DNA of 64,000 nt, from positions 62,001-126,000 of the forward strand of contig NZ_SORF01000007.1 of assembly GCF_004366795.1 (NCBI RefSeq), read 5' to 3'. The stretch comes from Alicyclobacillus sacchari. GTDB taxonomy: Bacteria; Bacillota; Bacilli; Alicyclobacillales; Alicyclobacillaceae. Numbering within the stretch: position 1 is the stretch's first letter; each line of letters opens with the position of its first letter. The position numbers were made by a program, and so were the translations under genes. Positions 51,241 through 59,943 of the stretch are shown here, piece by piece. Under the pieces are notes generated by a model that ran no database searches, was not told the origin of the DNA, and saw nothing but the letters and a program-made list of their open reading frames with translations.

Positions 51241-52866
51241 ATGTTACAAGGGTATGGGTTTCAGCATTACCCCGCTCACATTCCTACGAGCATTGATGTA
51301 CCGGAGATTTCGATGCGCGATGTATTGTTACAATCGGTGGAGACCTATCGAGATTGCGTTGCCACTTGGTTTTACGGTCAACAGATGACCTACGGTGAGT
51401 TACGGCAGGCGGTGGACGCATTTGCCGCGGGTCTCCAAGGCATGGGTGTCGGCAAGGGAGACCGCGTTGCCATCATGTTGCCGAATTGTCCGCAATACGT
51501 GATTGCGTATTACGGAATTCTGTCGGCCGGTGCCATTGTCGCGCAGATGAACCCCATGTCGATGCCCCGTGAACTTCAGCACATTCTTGCCGACTCTGGG
51601 GCAAAGGTCATTGTGACGCTTGATGCGCTGGTACCCCGCGTACAGGGCGTGCAGGGCCAAACCGATTTGGAACACACAATCAGTGTGTCGTTGCAGGCGC
51701 AAGATAGCACACCGCCCGGCGCGATTCCGTTTGCGAACGTGATACAAAGCGGTTTGGCTAGGGCTTTAAACGAAGTTGCGATACATCCGGCAGAGGATGT
51801 CGCTGTGCTCCAATATACCGGTGGCACAACAGGTCTTTCAAAGGGAGCCATGCTCACGCACCGCAACCTCGTCGCAAACACCTTGCAATGCTATTATTTC
51901 TTTCGCGACAGCTATAACCCTGGCCACGACACGTGTCTAACCGTCCTCCCGCTGTTCCACGTCTTTGGCATGACCGTTTGTATGAACGTCTCCATTTACA
52001 ATGGTGCACGCCTACTTCTTATACCGCGTTTCGATCCGGTAGAGGTGGCGCAGATCATCAAGGCGGAGCAGCCGACGATGTTTCCCGGGGTACCGACAAT
52101 GTACACTGCGCTCTTGCACTTGCCGAATATCGAAGACTATGGATTGCGCAGCATTCGCGTTTGCAACAGTGGCGGCGCCCCGATGCCAGTCGAGCTGATG
52201 CGTGAATTTGAAGCGAAAACGGGCAGCGTCGTGTACGAAGGCTTTGGTCTGTCGGAGGCTTCACCGGTGACTCATTGCAACTCGACATTTGCGCCGCGCA
52301 AGCCGGGGACAATTGGACTGCCGTATCCGTCCACCGAATACAAAATCGTCGATCTCGAAGATGGGGTGACGGAAGTGCCCGTTGGTCAACTCGGCGAATT
52401 GGTCATACGTGGCCCGCAGGTGATGAAGGGGTATTGGAACATGCCCGAGGAGACTGCGCGAGCACTGCGTGACGGATGGCTGTACACTGGCGATATTGCG
52501 ACCGTCGACGAAGACGGTTACGTATCGATTGTGGATCGCAAAAAGGACATGATTATCGCAAGTGGTTACAATATCTATCCGCGCGAGGTCGAGGAGGTTC
52601 TCTACGAACATCCAGCAGTTCAGGAGGCCATTGTCGTCGGTGTTCCGGATGCGTACCGCGGAGAAACGGTAAAGGCGTTCATTGTGCGAAGGGCAGGTGC
52701 CCAGGTGACGGAAGACGAAATCATCGCGCACTGCAAAGCCGGGTTGTCGGCTTATAAGGTGCCGAAGCTGATTGAGTTCCGCAATGAGCTTCCCAAGAGC
52801 AGCGTCGGCAAGCTGTTGCGGCGTGCGCTGCGCGAAGAATCTACAGTGAAAGTGGACGGTGCATGA
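51241..52866 (+). CDS. Long-chain fatty acid-CoA ligase (AMP-forming)
   Basis: 541-residue acyl-activating enzyme. The P-loop YTGGTTGLSKGAML, the YEGFGLSEASPVTH block, DGWLYTGDIA and the hinge/lysine block DRKKDMIIASGYNIYPRE and SSVGKLLRR are in order. ATG 51241 follows AAGGAGG at spacing seven. Activates a carboxylic acid for entry into the island pathway. It overlaps the TetR gene by four bases. Confidence 0.94.
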   Translation: MLQGYGFQHYPAHIPTSIDVPEISMRDVLLQSVETYRDCVATWFYGQQMTYGELRQAVDAFAAGLQGMGVGKGDRVAIMLPNCPQYVIAYYGILSAGAIVAQMNPMSMPRELQHILADSGAKVIVTLDALVPRVQGVQGQTDLEHTISVSLQAQDSTPPGAIPFANVIQSGLARALNEVAIHPAEDVAVLQYTGGTTGLSKGAMLTHRNLVANTLQCYYFFRDSYNPGHDTCLTVLPLFHVFGMTVCMNVSIYNGARLLLIPRFDPVEVAQIIKAEQPTMFPGVPTMYTALLHLPNIEDYGLRSIRVCNSGGAPMPVELMREFEAKTGSVVYEGFGLSEASPVTHCNSTFAPRKPGTIGLPYPSTEYKIVDLEDGVTEVPVGQLGELVIRGPQVMKGYWNMPEETARALRDGWLYTGDIATVDEDGYVSIVDRKKDMIIASGYNIYPREVEEVLYEHPAVQEAIVVGVPDAYRGETVKAFIVRRAGAQVTEDEIIAHCKAGLSAYKVPKLIEFRNELPKSSVGKLLRRALREESTVKVDGA

Positions 52867-53462
52867 ACGAAGAGAAACCAGGCATGAAAACACTTATCGC
52901 GGAGGCAAGCCTTGCTCTCTTTGAGCAGCGGGGGTTCACAGAGACGTCCGTCCAGGATATCTGCAATGAACTGGGTGTCACAAAGGGAACGTTTTATTAC
53001 TACTTCGACAGCAAAGAAACGCTGCTCATGGATATCCACGAGCAGTACATCGTGACACTGCTCGAGGAGCAAAAGGGAATTTTGGAAGACGACAATTTGA
53101 CCTACCGGGAAAAGGTACGTGCCGTCATCTATATGCTCATTCGCGACATCGAGAAACGCGGTGCCCGCGGGCGTGTGTTCTTCCGCGAGATGCGCCACCT
53201 CAACGACGGGCGAAAAGCCAAAATCGTGCCCTTGCGCAACCAATTTCGCCTGAACATTGAGCAGTTGGTGCGTGCTGGAGTGGAGGCAGGCGCTTTTCGA
53301 TCCGAAATCAATCCCAAGCTTGCAGCGTTTGCACTGCTTGGCATTGCCAATTGGAGTTACCAATGGTTTCATCCCGATGGCGAATTATCGGATCGAGAAG
53401 TTGCGGATGCGTTCGCAACCATACTGTTGGAAGGTATCGAACCAGATCCGCGAGATCGATGA
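52863..53462 (+). CDS. TetR family regulator of the lipid catabolic island
   Basis: 199-residue repressor with a standard helix-turn-helix (FEQRGFTETSVQDICNELG and VTKGTFYYYFDSKE). Its start overlaps the ligase stop, so it is translated with the enzymes. FadR- and PaaR-like TetR proteins release DNA when they bind acyl-CoA; this is the likely mode here. The site at 49147-49160 is a plausible target. Confidence 0.92.
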   Translation: MNEEKPGMKTLIAEASLALFEQRGFTETSVQDICNELGVTKGTFYYYFDSKETLLMDIHEQYIVTLLEEQKGILEDDNLTYREKVRAVIYMLIRDIEKRGARGRVFFREMRHLNDGRKAKIVPLRNQFRLNIEQLVRAGVEAGAFRSEINPKLAAFALLGIANWSYQWFHPDGELSDREVADAFATILLEGIEPDPRDR

Positions 53463-53526
53463 AGATTGTGGAGATCCTCGATGCTGTTATGAACTCGGTG
53501 TCTTGCAGGAATGGAGAGGTGAGCCG

Positions 53527-54690
53527 ATGGACTTTGTGCTTACGCCTGAACTCGATATGTTGCGGCGGGCAATTCGGGAGTTTGTCGAGGGCGTGATCGA
53601 ACCGCGGGCGATGCAAATTGAGGATGAGGATCAGGTTCCCGACGACATCATGGAAGCGTCGAAAAGGCTTGGTTTGTTTGGGCTCAGCATTCCTGAGGAA
53701 TTCGGCGGACTAGGACTTGATATGGTCGGTAAATGCACGCTCTTTGCCGAGTTGGGAAAGACCATCAACGGATACACATCCATCATCGGAGCCCACAATG
53801 GCATTGGCTCCGTCGGAATTGTTTCGTTTGGCACAAAGGAACAAAAGACGAGATACCTTCCCAAGATGGCCAGCGGTGAGTGGATTGGAGCCTTCGCATT
53901 GACCGAACCGCAGGCGGGATCGAATGCGGCGGCATTAAAAACGACGGCCGTGAAAAAAGGGGATCGCTATGTGCTGAACGGGCAGAAGATTTACATCACC
54001 AATGCGCCTTTGGCACACGTGTTCACCGTGATGGCCGTAACGGAACCAGAGAAAGGCGCAAAGGGGATTACCTCGTTCATCGTCGAACGTGATTTTCCAG
54101 GTTTTCGCGTTGGGCACATCGAAAGGAAGATGGGTCTGCATGGATCGCACACAGCCCAGTTGTTCTTTGACGACATGGAGGTTCCGGAAGAGAACGTGCT
54201 GGGTAGTGTCGGGGATGGGTATGTGAACGCTTTGAAAATCCTGGCCAATGGTCGTGCAGGTTTAGCCGCCAGGTGTTTGGGTTCCTGTGAATATCTGCTC
54301 GAGAAATCTGTCCAATATGCACACGAGAGGGTGCAATTCGGGAAACCCATTTTTGAACAACAGATTATCCAGCATTATCTCGCGGATATGGCGACCGAGA
54401 TCGAGCTGTTGCGAAGTTTCGTGCATCGTGTGGCATGGATGACCGATCAGGGCATGAATGTGGTGAAAGAGGCCGCGATGATCAAGTTATATGGATCTGA
54501 GGTGTACAACCGAATTGCCGACAAGGCGGTACAGATCCACGGTGGGCTCGGTTATATCGCGGAATATCCAATCGAGAGATTTTATCGAGACGCGCGCATC
54601 ACACGCATTTATGAAGGAACCTCCGAGATTCAAAAGAACATTATCGCCGCACAGTTACACAAGGAGTATCTGCGCAGTCGCATTGAGTAG
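53527..54690 (+). CDS. Acyl-CoA dehydrogenase
   Basis: Ordinary ACAD of 387 residues. FAD blocks FALTEPQAGSNAAALKT and YITNAPLA, and the end RIYEGTSEIQKNI with catalytic Glu363, are standard. ATG 53527 has GAGAGGTGA nearby. It probably handles linear or branched acyl-CoA, while the first dehydrogenase (49176) has a different active-site residue. Confidence 0.95.
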   Translation: MDFVLTPELDMLRRAIREFVEGVIEPRAMQIEDEDQVPDDIMEASKRLGLFGLSIPEEFGGLGLDMVGKCTLFAELGKTINGYTSIIGAHNGIGSVGIVSFGTKEQKTRYLPKMASGEWIGAFALTEPQAGSNAAALKTTAVKKGDRYVLNGQKIYITNAPLAHVFTVMAVTEPEKGAKGITSFIVERDFPGFRVGHIERKMGLHGSHTAQLFFDDMEVPEENVLGSVGDGYVNALKILANGRAGLAARCLGSCEYLLEKSVQYAHERVQFGKPIFEQQIIQHYLADMATEIELLRSFVHRVAWMTDQGMNVVKEAAMIKLYGSEVYNRIADKAVQIHGGLGYIAEYPIERFYRDARITRIYEGTSEIQKNIIAAQLHKEYLRSRIE

Positions 54691-54799
54691 CGTTGGCGAT
54701 AGCTGTTGCGATGTTTGTTGACTTATGAAATCTGATGGTTGTTTCGCAATGAAGTGGGATGATTACAGCGATTGCGGAACGGAGTTCGATTCATCCGGC

Positions 54800-54813
54800 T
54801 GAAAACGCTTGCC
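54800..54813 (+). promoter_or_regulatory. Candidate cre site (CcpA) in the middle of the island
   Basis: TGAAAACGCTTGCC matches the catabolite-responsive element consensus TGWAANCGNTNWCA at all but two positions. It lies 47 bases upstream of the second SDR gene in the 169-base gap 54691-54859. Repression in the presence of sugars would suit a fatty-acid pathway. Confidence 0.45.
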
Positions 54814-54859
54814 GATGAATGCTAATCAAATTTGAAAAGAACAGAAGGGAGTCGTTTGT

Positions 54860-55621
54860 ATGGCTCGTTTAACGGGGCAAGTGGCAGTGGTGACAGGCGC
54901 GGCGCGAGGGATTGGTGCAGCGACAGCCAAACGGTTGGCGGCGGACGGTGCCAAGGTGGCTGTGTTTGATCTGAAAGAAGAGTGGATCGCGGAAACGGTG
55001 AAAGCCATACAAGCTGATGGCGGCGAGGCCATTGGGATCGGTTGTGACGTGACAGATACGACAGCAGTAGAAACCGCCATGCAGTCGGTTGTCGAGCGGT
55101 TTGGCCGGCTCGACATCCTTGTCAACAACGCGGGTGTGATTCGCGATAACCTGCTGTTCAAGATGTCGGAGGACGACTGGGACACCGTGATGAACGTGCA
55201 CCTCAAAGGCGCCTTTCTGTGTAGTAAAGCGGCTCAGACGTACATGGTTCAGCAACGTTCCGGGAAGATCGTGAACACGTCGAGCACCTCGGCACTGGGC
55301 AATCGGGGGCAGGCAAATTACGCAGCGGCGAAGGCGGGAATTCAGGGATTCACGCGTACGCTCGCACTAGAACTTGGGCCGTTTGGCATTCGCGTCAACG
55401 CGGTGGCACCTGGATTTATCGAGACAGACATGACGAAGCAAACGGCGGATCGCGTTGGCGTGGACTTCGCGCAGTTTAAGGAGATGGCCGTCCAATCGAT
55501 CGCGCTGCGCCGGGTCGGCAAACCAGAGGACGTGGCGAATGTGGTCGCGTTTCTTGTGAGCGATGATGCAGCTTATGTCTCGGGTCAAGTGATCTACATC
55601 GACGGCTGCAGAATGCGCTAG
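54860..55621 (+). CDS. SDR family dehydrogenase, FabG-like
   Basis: 253-residue Rossmann enzyme: TGAARGIGAATA cofactor motif, NNAGV, catalytic Ser in TSSTSAL and YAAAKAG, and VNAVAPGFIETDM. Similar to 3-oxoacyl-ACP/CoA reductases. In catabolic context it would act as 3-hydroxyacyl-CoA dehydrogenase. The C-terminal IDGCRMR departs slightly from the usual DGGMR. ATG 54860 follows GAAGGGAG. Confidence 0.92.
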   Translation: MARLTGQVAVVTGAARGIGAATAKRLAADGAKVAVFDLKEEWIAETVKAIQADGGEAIGIGCDVTDTTAVETAMQSVVERFGRLDILVNNAGVIRDNLLFKMSEDDWDTVMNVHLKGAFLCSKAAQTYMVQQRSGKIVNTSSTSALGNRGQANYAAAKAGIQGFTRTLALELGPFGIRVNAVAPGFIETDMTKQTADRVGVDFAQFKEMAVQSIALRRVGKPEDVANVVAFLVSDDAAYVSGQVIYIDGCRMR

Positions 55622-55633
55622 GGGGGTGTTGCC

Positions 55634-56779
55634 ATGAGGCGAGATCGCATCGCGGCGATTGTCGGTATCGCGGAGTCGGATATCGGCGCGACGCCGGATA
55701 AAACCGTCCTGCAACTGCAAGCACAAGCGGCTGTGCGAGCATTGGCTGATGCCGGATTGCACACGCGCGACGTGCAGGCTTTGTTTTGCGCGGGGGCGTG
55801 GACCACGTGGACCAACCTGATGCTCGCAGAGTATCTAGGCATACAACCCATCTATACCGATTCAACGAACATTGGCGGTTCTTCGTTTGAGGCGCACGTT
55901 GGGCATGCTGTCGCCGGGATTCAAGCCGGGTTATTCGAGGTTGCCCTGATCGTCTACGGCAGTACCCAGCGTTCGCAGCGATTGCGCGGCAAGGTCCCGG
56001 TGGAAGTGGGTCTCACCGACCAGTACGAGGCTCCGTTTGGATTGCCCACGCCCGTAGGCGCGTACGCGATGGCGGCGATGCGTCACATGTACGAATACGG
56101 AACGCGATCCGAACAACTGGCCGAAGTGGCGGTTGCGGCGCGCCAGTGGGCGATGCGGAATCCCCGTGCCTTTGTGCGCGATCCGCTTTCCGTCGACGAT
56201 GTCCTCGCCTCGCGCATGATTTGCGAGCCGCTCCACCTGTATGACTGCTGCCTGGTCACAGACGGCGGCGGCGCCATGGTCGTCGTATCCGAACGCGTTG
56301 CCCGACAGTGTCGGCAGAAGCCGGTTTGGGTGCTCGGTCAGGCTGAGACGCACACGCATCACACGCTGCTCTCGATGCCGGATGTGACGTCCACCGGTGC
56401 CGCCATTTCTGGCCCTCGCGCCATGGCTATGGCTGGCATTCGCCACGACGACGTCGATGTCGCCCAGATTTACGATTCGTTTACGATCACGGTGATTCTG
56501 ACGCTCGAAGATCTGGGCTTTTGTCGACGCGGGGAAGGCGGGGAGTTTGTAAGTGGCGGGCGGATCGCGCCAGGTGGCGATTTCCCGATGAACACGAACG
56601 GGGGCGGCTTGTCCCATTGTCATCCAGGCATGTACGGTATCTTCCTGCTGATTGAGGCGGTACTGCAATTGCGTGGCGACGGTGGCGATCGCCAGGTGCC
56701 AGACGCGCGGATTGCACTCGTACATGGGATGGGAGTCCAGTTATCCTCGAGTGCAACCGTCGTTTTGGGGAGGGACTAG
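55634..56779 (+). CDS. Thiolase-like (SCP2-type) protein lacking the nucleophilic Cys
   Basis: 381 residues of thiolase fold. Where classic thiolases have a CaSG-type nucleophile, this has NIGGSSFEAHVGHA, with Ser83/Ser84 in place of Cys. The C-terminal His region is GGGLSHCHPGMYG, with tyrosines at about 280 (IYDSF) and 334. It is followed two bases later by a DUF35 gene. Such pairs form acyl-CoA:lipid-transfer complexes; in steroid degradation (Ltp2-ChsH2) the pair is a retro-aldolase. Thiolysis by this protein is therefore doubtful, and aldol cleavage more likely; this is inference. Confidence 0.88.
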   Translation: MRRDRIAAIVGIAESDIGATPDKTVLQLQAQAAVRALADAGLHTRDVQALFCAGAWTTWTNLMLAEYLGIQPIYTDSTNIGGSSFEAHVGHAVAGIQAGLFEVALIVYGSTQRSQRLRGKVPVEVGLTDQYEAPFGLPTPVGAYAMAAMRHMYEYGTRSEQLAEVAVAARQWAMRNPRAFVRDPLSVDDVLASRMICEPLHLYDCCLVTDGGGAMVVVSERVARQCRQKPVWVLGQAETHTHHTLLSMPDVTSTGAAISGPRAMAMAGIRHDDVDVAQIYDSFTITVILTLEDLGFCRRGEGGEFVSGGRIAPGGDFPMNTNGGGLSHCHPGMYGIFLLIEAVLQLRGDGGDRQVPDARIALVHGMGVQLSSSATVVLGRD

Positions 56780-56781
56780 AC

Positions 56782-57204
56782 ATGGCCATGCAACCAAAGC
56801 CGATTCCAATTCAGGACACTGATTCAAGCCCTTTTTGGAAGGGGTGCCGTCAAGGTGTTCTGCGCATTCAGTTGTGCGAAGGCTGTGGACGGCACGTGTT
56901 CTACCCACGCTCCGTTTGTCCGCACTGCATGTCTGAAAGTCTCGTCTGGATCAACGCCAAGGGAGTCGGCACGGTGTATACCTATACGGTTGTACATCGC
57001 GGCTTCGGGCCGTTTCAAGACGAAGTTCCGTTCACCATGGCGCTTGTCGATCTCGACGAAGGCGTCCGCATGATGACGCGCATCGTTGACGCTGGCGACG
57101 GCATCCACATTGGAGATAGGGTCGAAGTGGTGTTTTGCGAACGTGACGACGGGGTGGTACTTCCATATTTTCGGCCGGTTTTGATCGAGGCCAATGGTCG
57201 TTGA
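56782..57204 (+). CDS. Zn-ribbon/OB-fold (DUF35) acyl-CoA-associated protein
   Basis: 140 residues. Two Cys pairs (CEGCGRHVFYPRSVCPHC) form a rubredoxin-like zinc ribbon, followed by an OB fold (GTVYTYTVVHRGFGPF onward). This is the ChsH2/DUF35 family, which binds and stabilises thiolase-like partners and acyl-CoA. It starts two bases after the thiolase-like gene, consistent with a stable complex. Confidence 0.93.
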   Translation: MAMQPKPIPIQDTDSSPFWKGCRQGVLRIQLCEGCGRHVFYPRSVCPHCMSESLVWINAKGVGTVYTYTVVHRGFGPFQDEVPFTMALVDLDEGVRMMTRIVDAGDGIHIGDRVEVVFCERDDGVVLPYFRPVLIEANGR

Positions 57205-57261
57205 GCGATGGACGATGCGACGCATCCATGCTGGTATCTCTTGCTGAGAGGTTGATGAAAC

Positions 57262-58893
57262 ATGATGGATTATCCGCTTTTATTAAAGTCTGTGTTGTAT
57301 CGCGCGAACACGGTATTCCCCGAACAAGAAATTGTCTCGCGCGGGTCTCACGGCGTCTTTCGGTATACCTACCGTGACATGTACAAGCGGGTCTGTCGGC
57401 TCGCTCACGCCCTTGAGCAAGTGCTCGATGTCAAGCCTGGCGAGCATGTCGGATCGTTTGCGTGGAATCACCATCGCCATTTGGAATTGTACTTTGCGGT
57501 ACCGTGTGCACAGCGGGTACTGCATACCATCAATATCCGTCTGTTTCAAGAGCAAATTGTGTATACCATCAATCACGCAGAAGACAAGGTTTTGTTCATC
57601 GACGAAGATTTGTTGCCCCTGATTGAAAGCATTGCGCCTGAACTGACCACGGTCAAGGCGTACGTGATCATGACGGACGCTCAGACCTTGCCCAAGACCA
57701 CGCTCGCTCCTGTCTACTCGTACGAGGAACTGTTGGTGCAGGCTCACGATGACTATGAATTTCCGACGTTCGATGAACATACCACGGCCATCATTGGCTA
57801 TACATCCGCTACGACTGGAAATCCCAAAGGCGTCCTCTATAGCCATCGCGGGCTGTACCTACACTGTCTGACGTCGCTGATTGGGGAACTTGGCGTGGAC
57901 GACGCGGATGTGACGATGCCTGTGGTTCCGATGTTCCACGTCAACGCCTGGGGCCGACCCTATTCAGACACGTGGATCGGAGCCAAACAGGTCTATCCGG
58001 GACCGCGTCCGCAAGCACAAGATCTTTGCGAATTGATTCACAACGAGCGCGTCACGTTTAGTGCTGGTGTGCCGACCATTTGGATGGCCGTGCTCAACCA
58101 CATGCGCGAGCATCCTGGGACGTACGACTTTTCTTGCGTTCGCCTGCTGATGTCGGGTGGATCCGCGTTATCGCCGACGTTGACCCAGGCGTATGAAAAG
58201 GAACTCGGCGTCAAGCTGTATCAGGGTTATGGACAGACAGAAACTAGCCCCATTACGTTTGTCAACTTCCCCAAGTCGTCGCTAAAGAACCTTCCCGAGC
58301 CGGCCAAGTATCAGCTACGGGCAAAAACGGGATTGCTCGTGCCTGGGCTTGAGATGCGCATTGTCAATGCGGAGGGCAACGATGTTGCACATGATGGCAA
58401 GGAGATGGGGGAGTTGTGGCTGCGAGGTCCTTGGATCATCGATTCGTATTACCGAGATGCCGAAAAGACGCGCGAGGCGTTTACGGATGGTTGGTTTCGA
58501 ACAGGCGATATCGCAACCATAGACCAGCATGGCTACTTGCAAATTGTCGATCGTGTCAAAGATTTGATCAAGAGTGGAGGCGAGTGGATTTCGTCTGTCG
58601 ATTTGGAGAATGCGCTGATGGGCCATCCTGATGTGCTCGAAGCGGCGCTGATTGCCATTCCACATGAAAAGTGGCAGGAGCGACCGCTCGCCTGTGTCGT
58701 GCTGCGCGCTGAGGCCCGCGGCAAGGTGACGAAAGAAGATCTCCTTTCCTACCTGTCCGGGCGCGTGGCGAAGTGGTGGCTTCCGGACGAAGTGGTGTTC
58801 TTGGAGGAGATCCCGAAGACGAGTGTTGGGAAGTTTTCAAAAAAGACGCTTCGCGAATGGTGGGAACAAGGCAATTTAGTGTCCGCGTATTGA
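57262..58893 (+). CDS. Long-chain fatty acid-CoA ligase (second)
   Basis: 543-residue acyl-CoA synthetase of the medium/long-chain AlkK/FadD3-like type. P-loop [27 protein letters not shown] and [13 protein letters not shown], and the C-terminal SGGEWISS and [13 protein letters not shown] 57262 or 57265. It differs clearly from the first ligase (51241), so the island probably activates two kinds of acid, or one acid and a later intermediate. Confidence 0.94.
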   Translation: MMDYPLLLKSVLYRANTVFPEQEIVSRGSHGVFRYTYRDMYKRVCRLAHALEQVLDVKPGEHVGSFAWNHHRHLELYFAVPCAQRVLHTINIRLFQEQIVYTINHAEDKVLFIDEDLLPLIESIAPELTTVKAYVIMTDAQTLPKTTLAPVYSYEELLVQAHDDYEFPTFDEHTTAIIGYTSATTGNPKGVLYSHRGLYLHCLTSLIGELGVDDADVTMPVVPMFHVNAWGRPYSDTWIGAKQVYPGPRPQAQDLCELIHNERVTFSAGVPTIWMAVLNHMREHPGTYDFSCVRLLMSGGSALSPTLTQAYEKELGVKLYQGYGQTETSPITFVNFPKSSLKNLPEPAKYQLRAKTGLLVPGLEMRIVNAEGNDVAHDGKEMGELWLRGPWIIDSYYRDAEKTREAFTDGWFRTGDIATIDQHGYLQIVDRVKDLIKSGGEWISSVDLENALMGHPDVLEAALIAIPHEKWQERPLACVVLRAEARGKVTKEDLLSYLSGRVAKWWLPDEVVFLEEIPKTSVGKFSKKTLREWWEQGNLVSAY

Positions 58894-58911
58894 TTCTGAA
58901 GGGAGCGAGCT

Positions 58912-59376
58912 ATGGACGTGGATATGGGCGATTTTTTGCCACTGGTTGGCGTCTGGTCGAAACCGGTGAAAAACGAGGTGGAAAAAGGCGCGATCCGGAA
59001 GTTTGCACAAGCGATTGGAGATGGCAATCCACTCTATCATGACGAGGAGGCGGCAACGAAAAGCCGTTACGGGCGTCTCGTGGCGCCGCCAACCTTCAGC
59101 CGTACCTTTGATTATGGCCAAATTCCGCATTTGGTTTTGCCGGTGGCAGGACTCATTCACGGTGAGCAGTCGTATGTGTTCCACCGTCCCATCTTAGCGG
59201 GCGATGTACTTTATGCCAGTCAGGGCTTGGTGGATGTCAAGGAGCGCTCTGGGAAGCTTGGCCGCATGATTATACTCGTCTTTTCCTACAAGGTGGAGAA
59301 TGAGGCGGGAGATTTGGTTCAGACGTCGACGTCAACAGTGATTTATCGGCCGGAAGGAGACAACAGACATGACTGA
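58912..59376 (+). CDS. MaoC-like dehydratase, N-terminal (FAS1-type) subunit
   Basis: 154-residue single hot-dog protein beginning MDVDMGDFLPLVGVWS. It has KFAQAIGDGNPLYHDEEAA and the LVAPPTFSRTF block, typical of the non-catalytic-looking half of two-subunit enoyl-CoA hydratases (MaoC N). It overlaps the next gene by eight bases, so the two are coupled and likely form a heterodimer. Confidence 0.9.
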   Translation: MDVDMGDFLPLVGVWSKPVKNEVEKGAIRKFAQAIGDGNPLYHDEEAATKSRYGRLVAPPTFSRTFDYGQIPHLVLPVAGLIHGEQSYVFHRPILAGDVLYASQGLVDVKERSGKLGRMIILVFSYKVENEAGDLVQTSTSTVIYRPEGDNRHD

Positions 59377-59791
59377 AGGCATGCGTTTTGCGGTTGGCGA
59401 CAGGCTGGCGCCGCTCACCAAACCTCCGGTTACGCGCACGCAGTTAGTGATGTACTCAGGGGCATCCGGCGACTTTAATCCGATACACACAGTCGAGTCG
59501 TTCGCCCAGGAAGCGGGGCTTGGCGGCGTGATCGCTCATGGGATGCTGACGATGGCGTTTGTCGGGCAGATGCTGACCGATTTACTTGGCGAATGCGGGG
59601 AATTGGAGACTTTCGGCATCCGCTTCATCGATATGGTCAGACCAGACGATATCATCACGTGTGAGGGCATCGTCACCGAAGTCGAGGAAGATGCGGACGG
59701 ACAAATCGTAGCCTGCGATATTTGGGCGAAAAAAACGCCCAGCGGCGAGAAAGTCGTTCAGGGTACCGCGCGTTTTCGCACGTTTCGTTAG
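59369..59791 (+). CDS. MaoC family (R)-enoyl-CoA hydratase, catalytic subunit
   Basis: 140-residue hot-dog enzyme. The hydratase motif SGDFNPIHTVE near residues 32-42 supplies the catalytic Asp and His; GVIAHGMLTMAFVG follows. Together with the partner at 58912 it resembles HadAB- or ChsH1-type split hydratases, which act on CoA thioesters. Last gene of the plus-strand island operon. Confidence 0.93.
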   Translation: MTEGMRFAVGDRLAPLTKPPVTRTQLVMYSGASGDFNPIHTVESFAQEAGLGGVIAHGMLTMAFVGQMLTDLLGECGELETFGIRFIDMVRPDDIITCEGIVTEVEEDADGQIVACDIWAKKTPSGEKVVQGTARFRTFR

Positions 59792-59904
59792 GAGGACTTG
59801 ACTCGCGTCGGGGCCATTTCGCGTATAACGATGTATCCGAGGAACGGCCTGAACACGATCTACGCCAAGTTATTCCCTGATGAAACTGACGGTCCATCGC
59901 AGCA

Positions 59905-59938
59905 GGCGTCACACCGCGCACGTGTGACGCCTTGTTTT
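59905..59938 (+). terminator. Terminator of the island operon
   Basis: GCGTCACAC (59906-59914) pairs with GTGTGACGC (59922-59930), followed by CTTGTTTT. It lies between the convergent MaoC and phosphotransferase genes. No gene is seen in 59792-59904. Confidence 0.85.
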
Positions 59939-59943
59939 GATGC

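Noticed and set aside
55931-56725. 264-codon open frame antisense to the thiolase-like gene
   Set aside because: Shadow of a conserved gene; composition typical of antisense frames.
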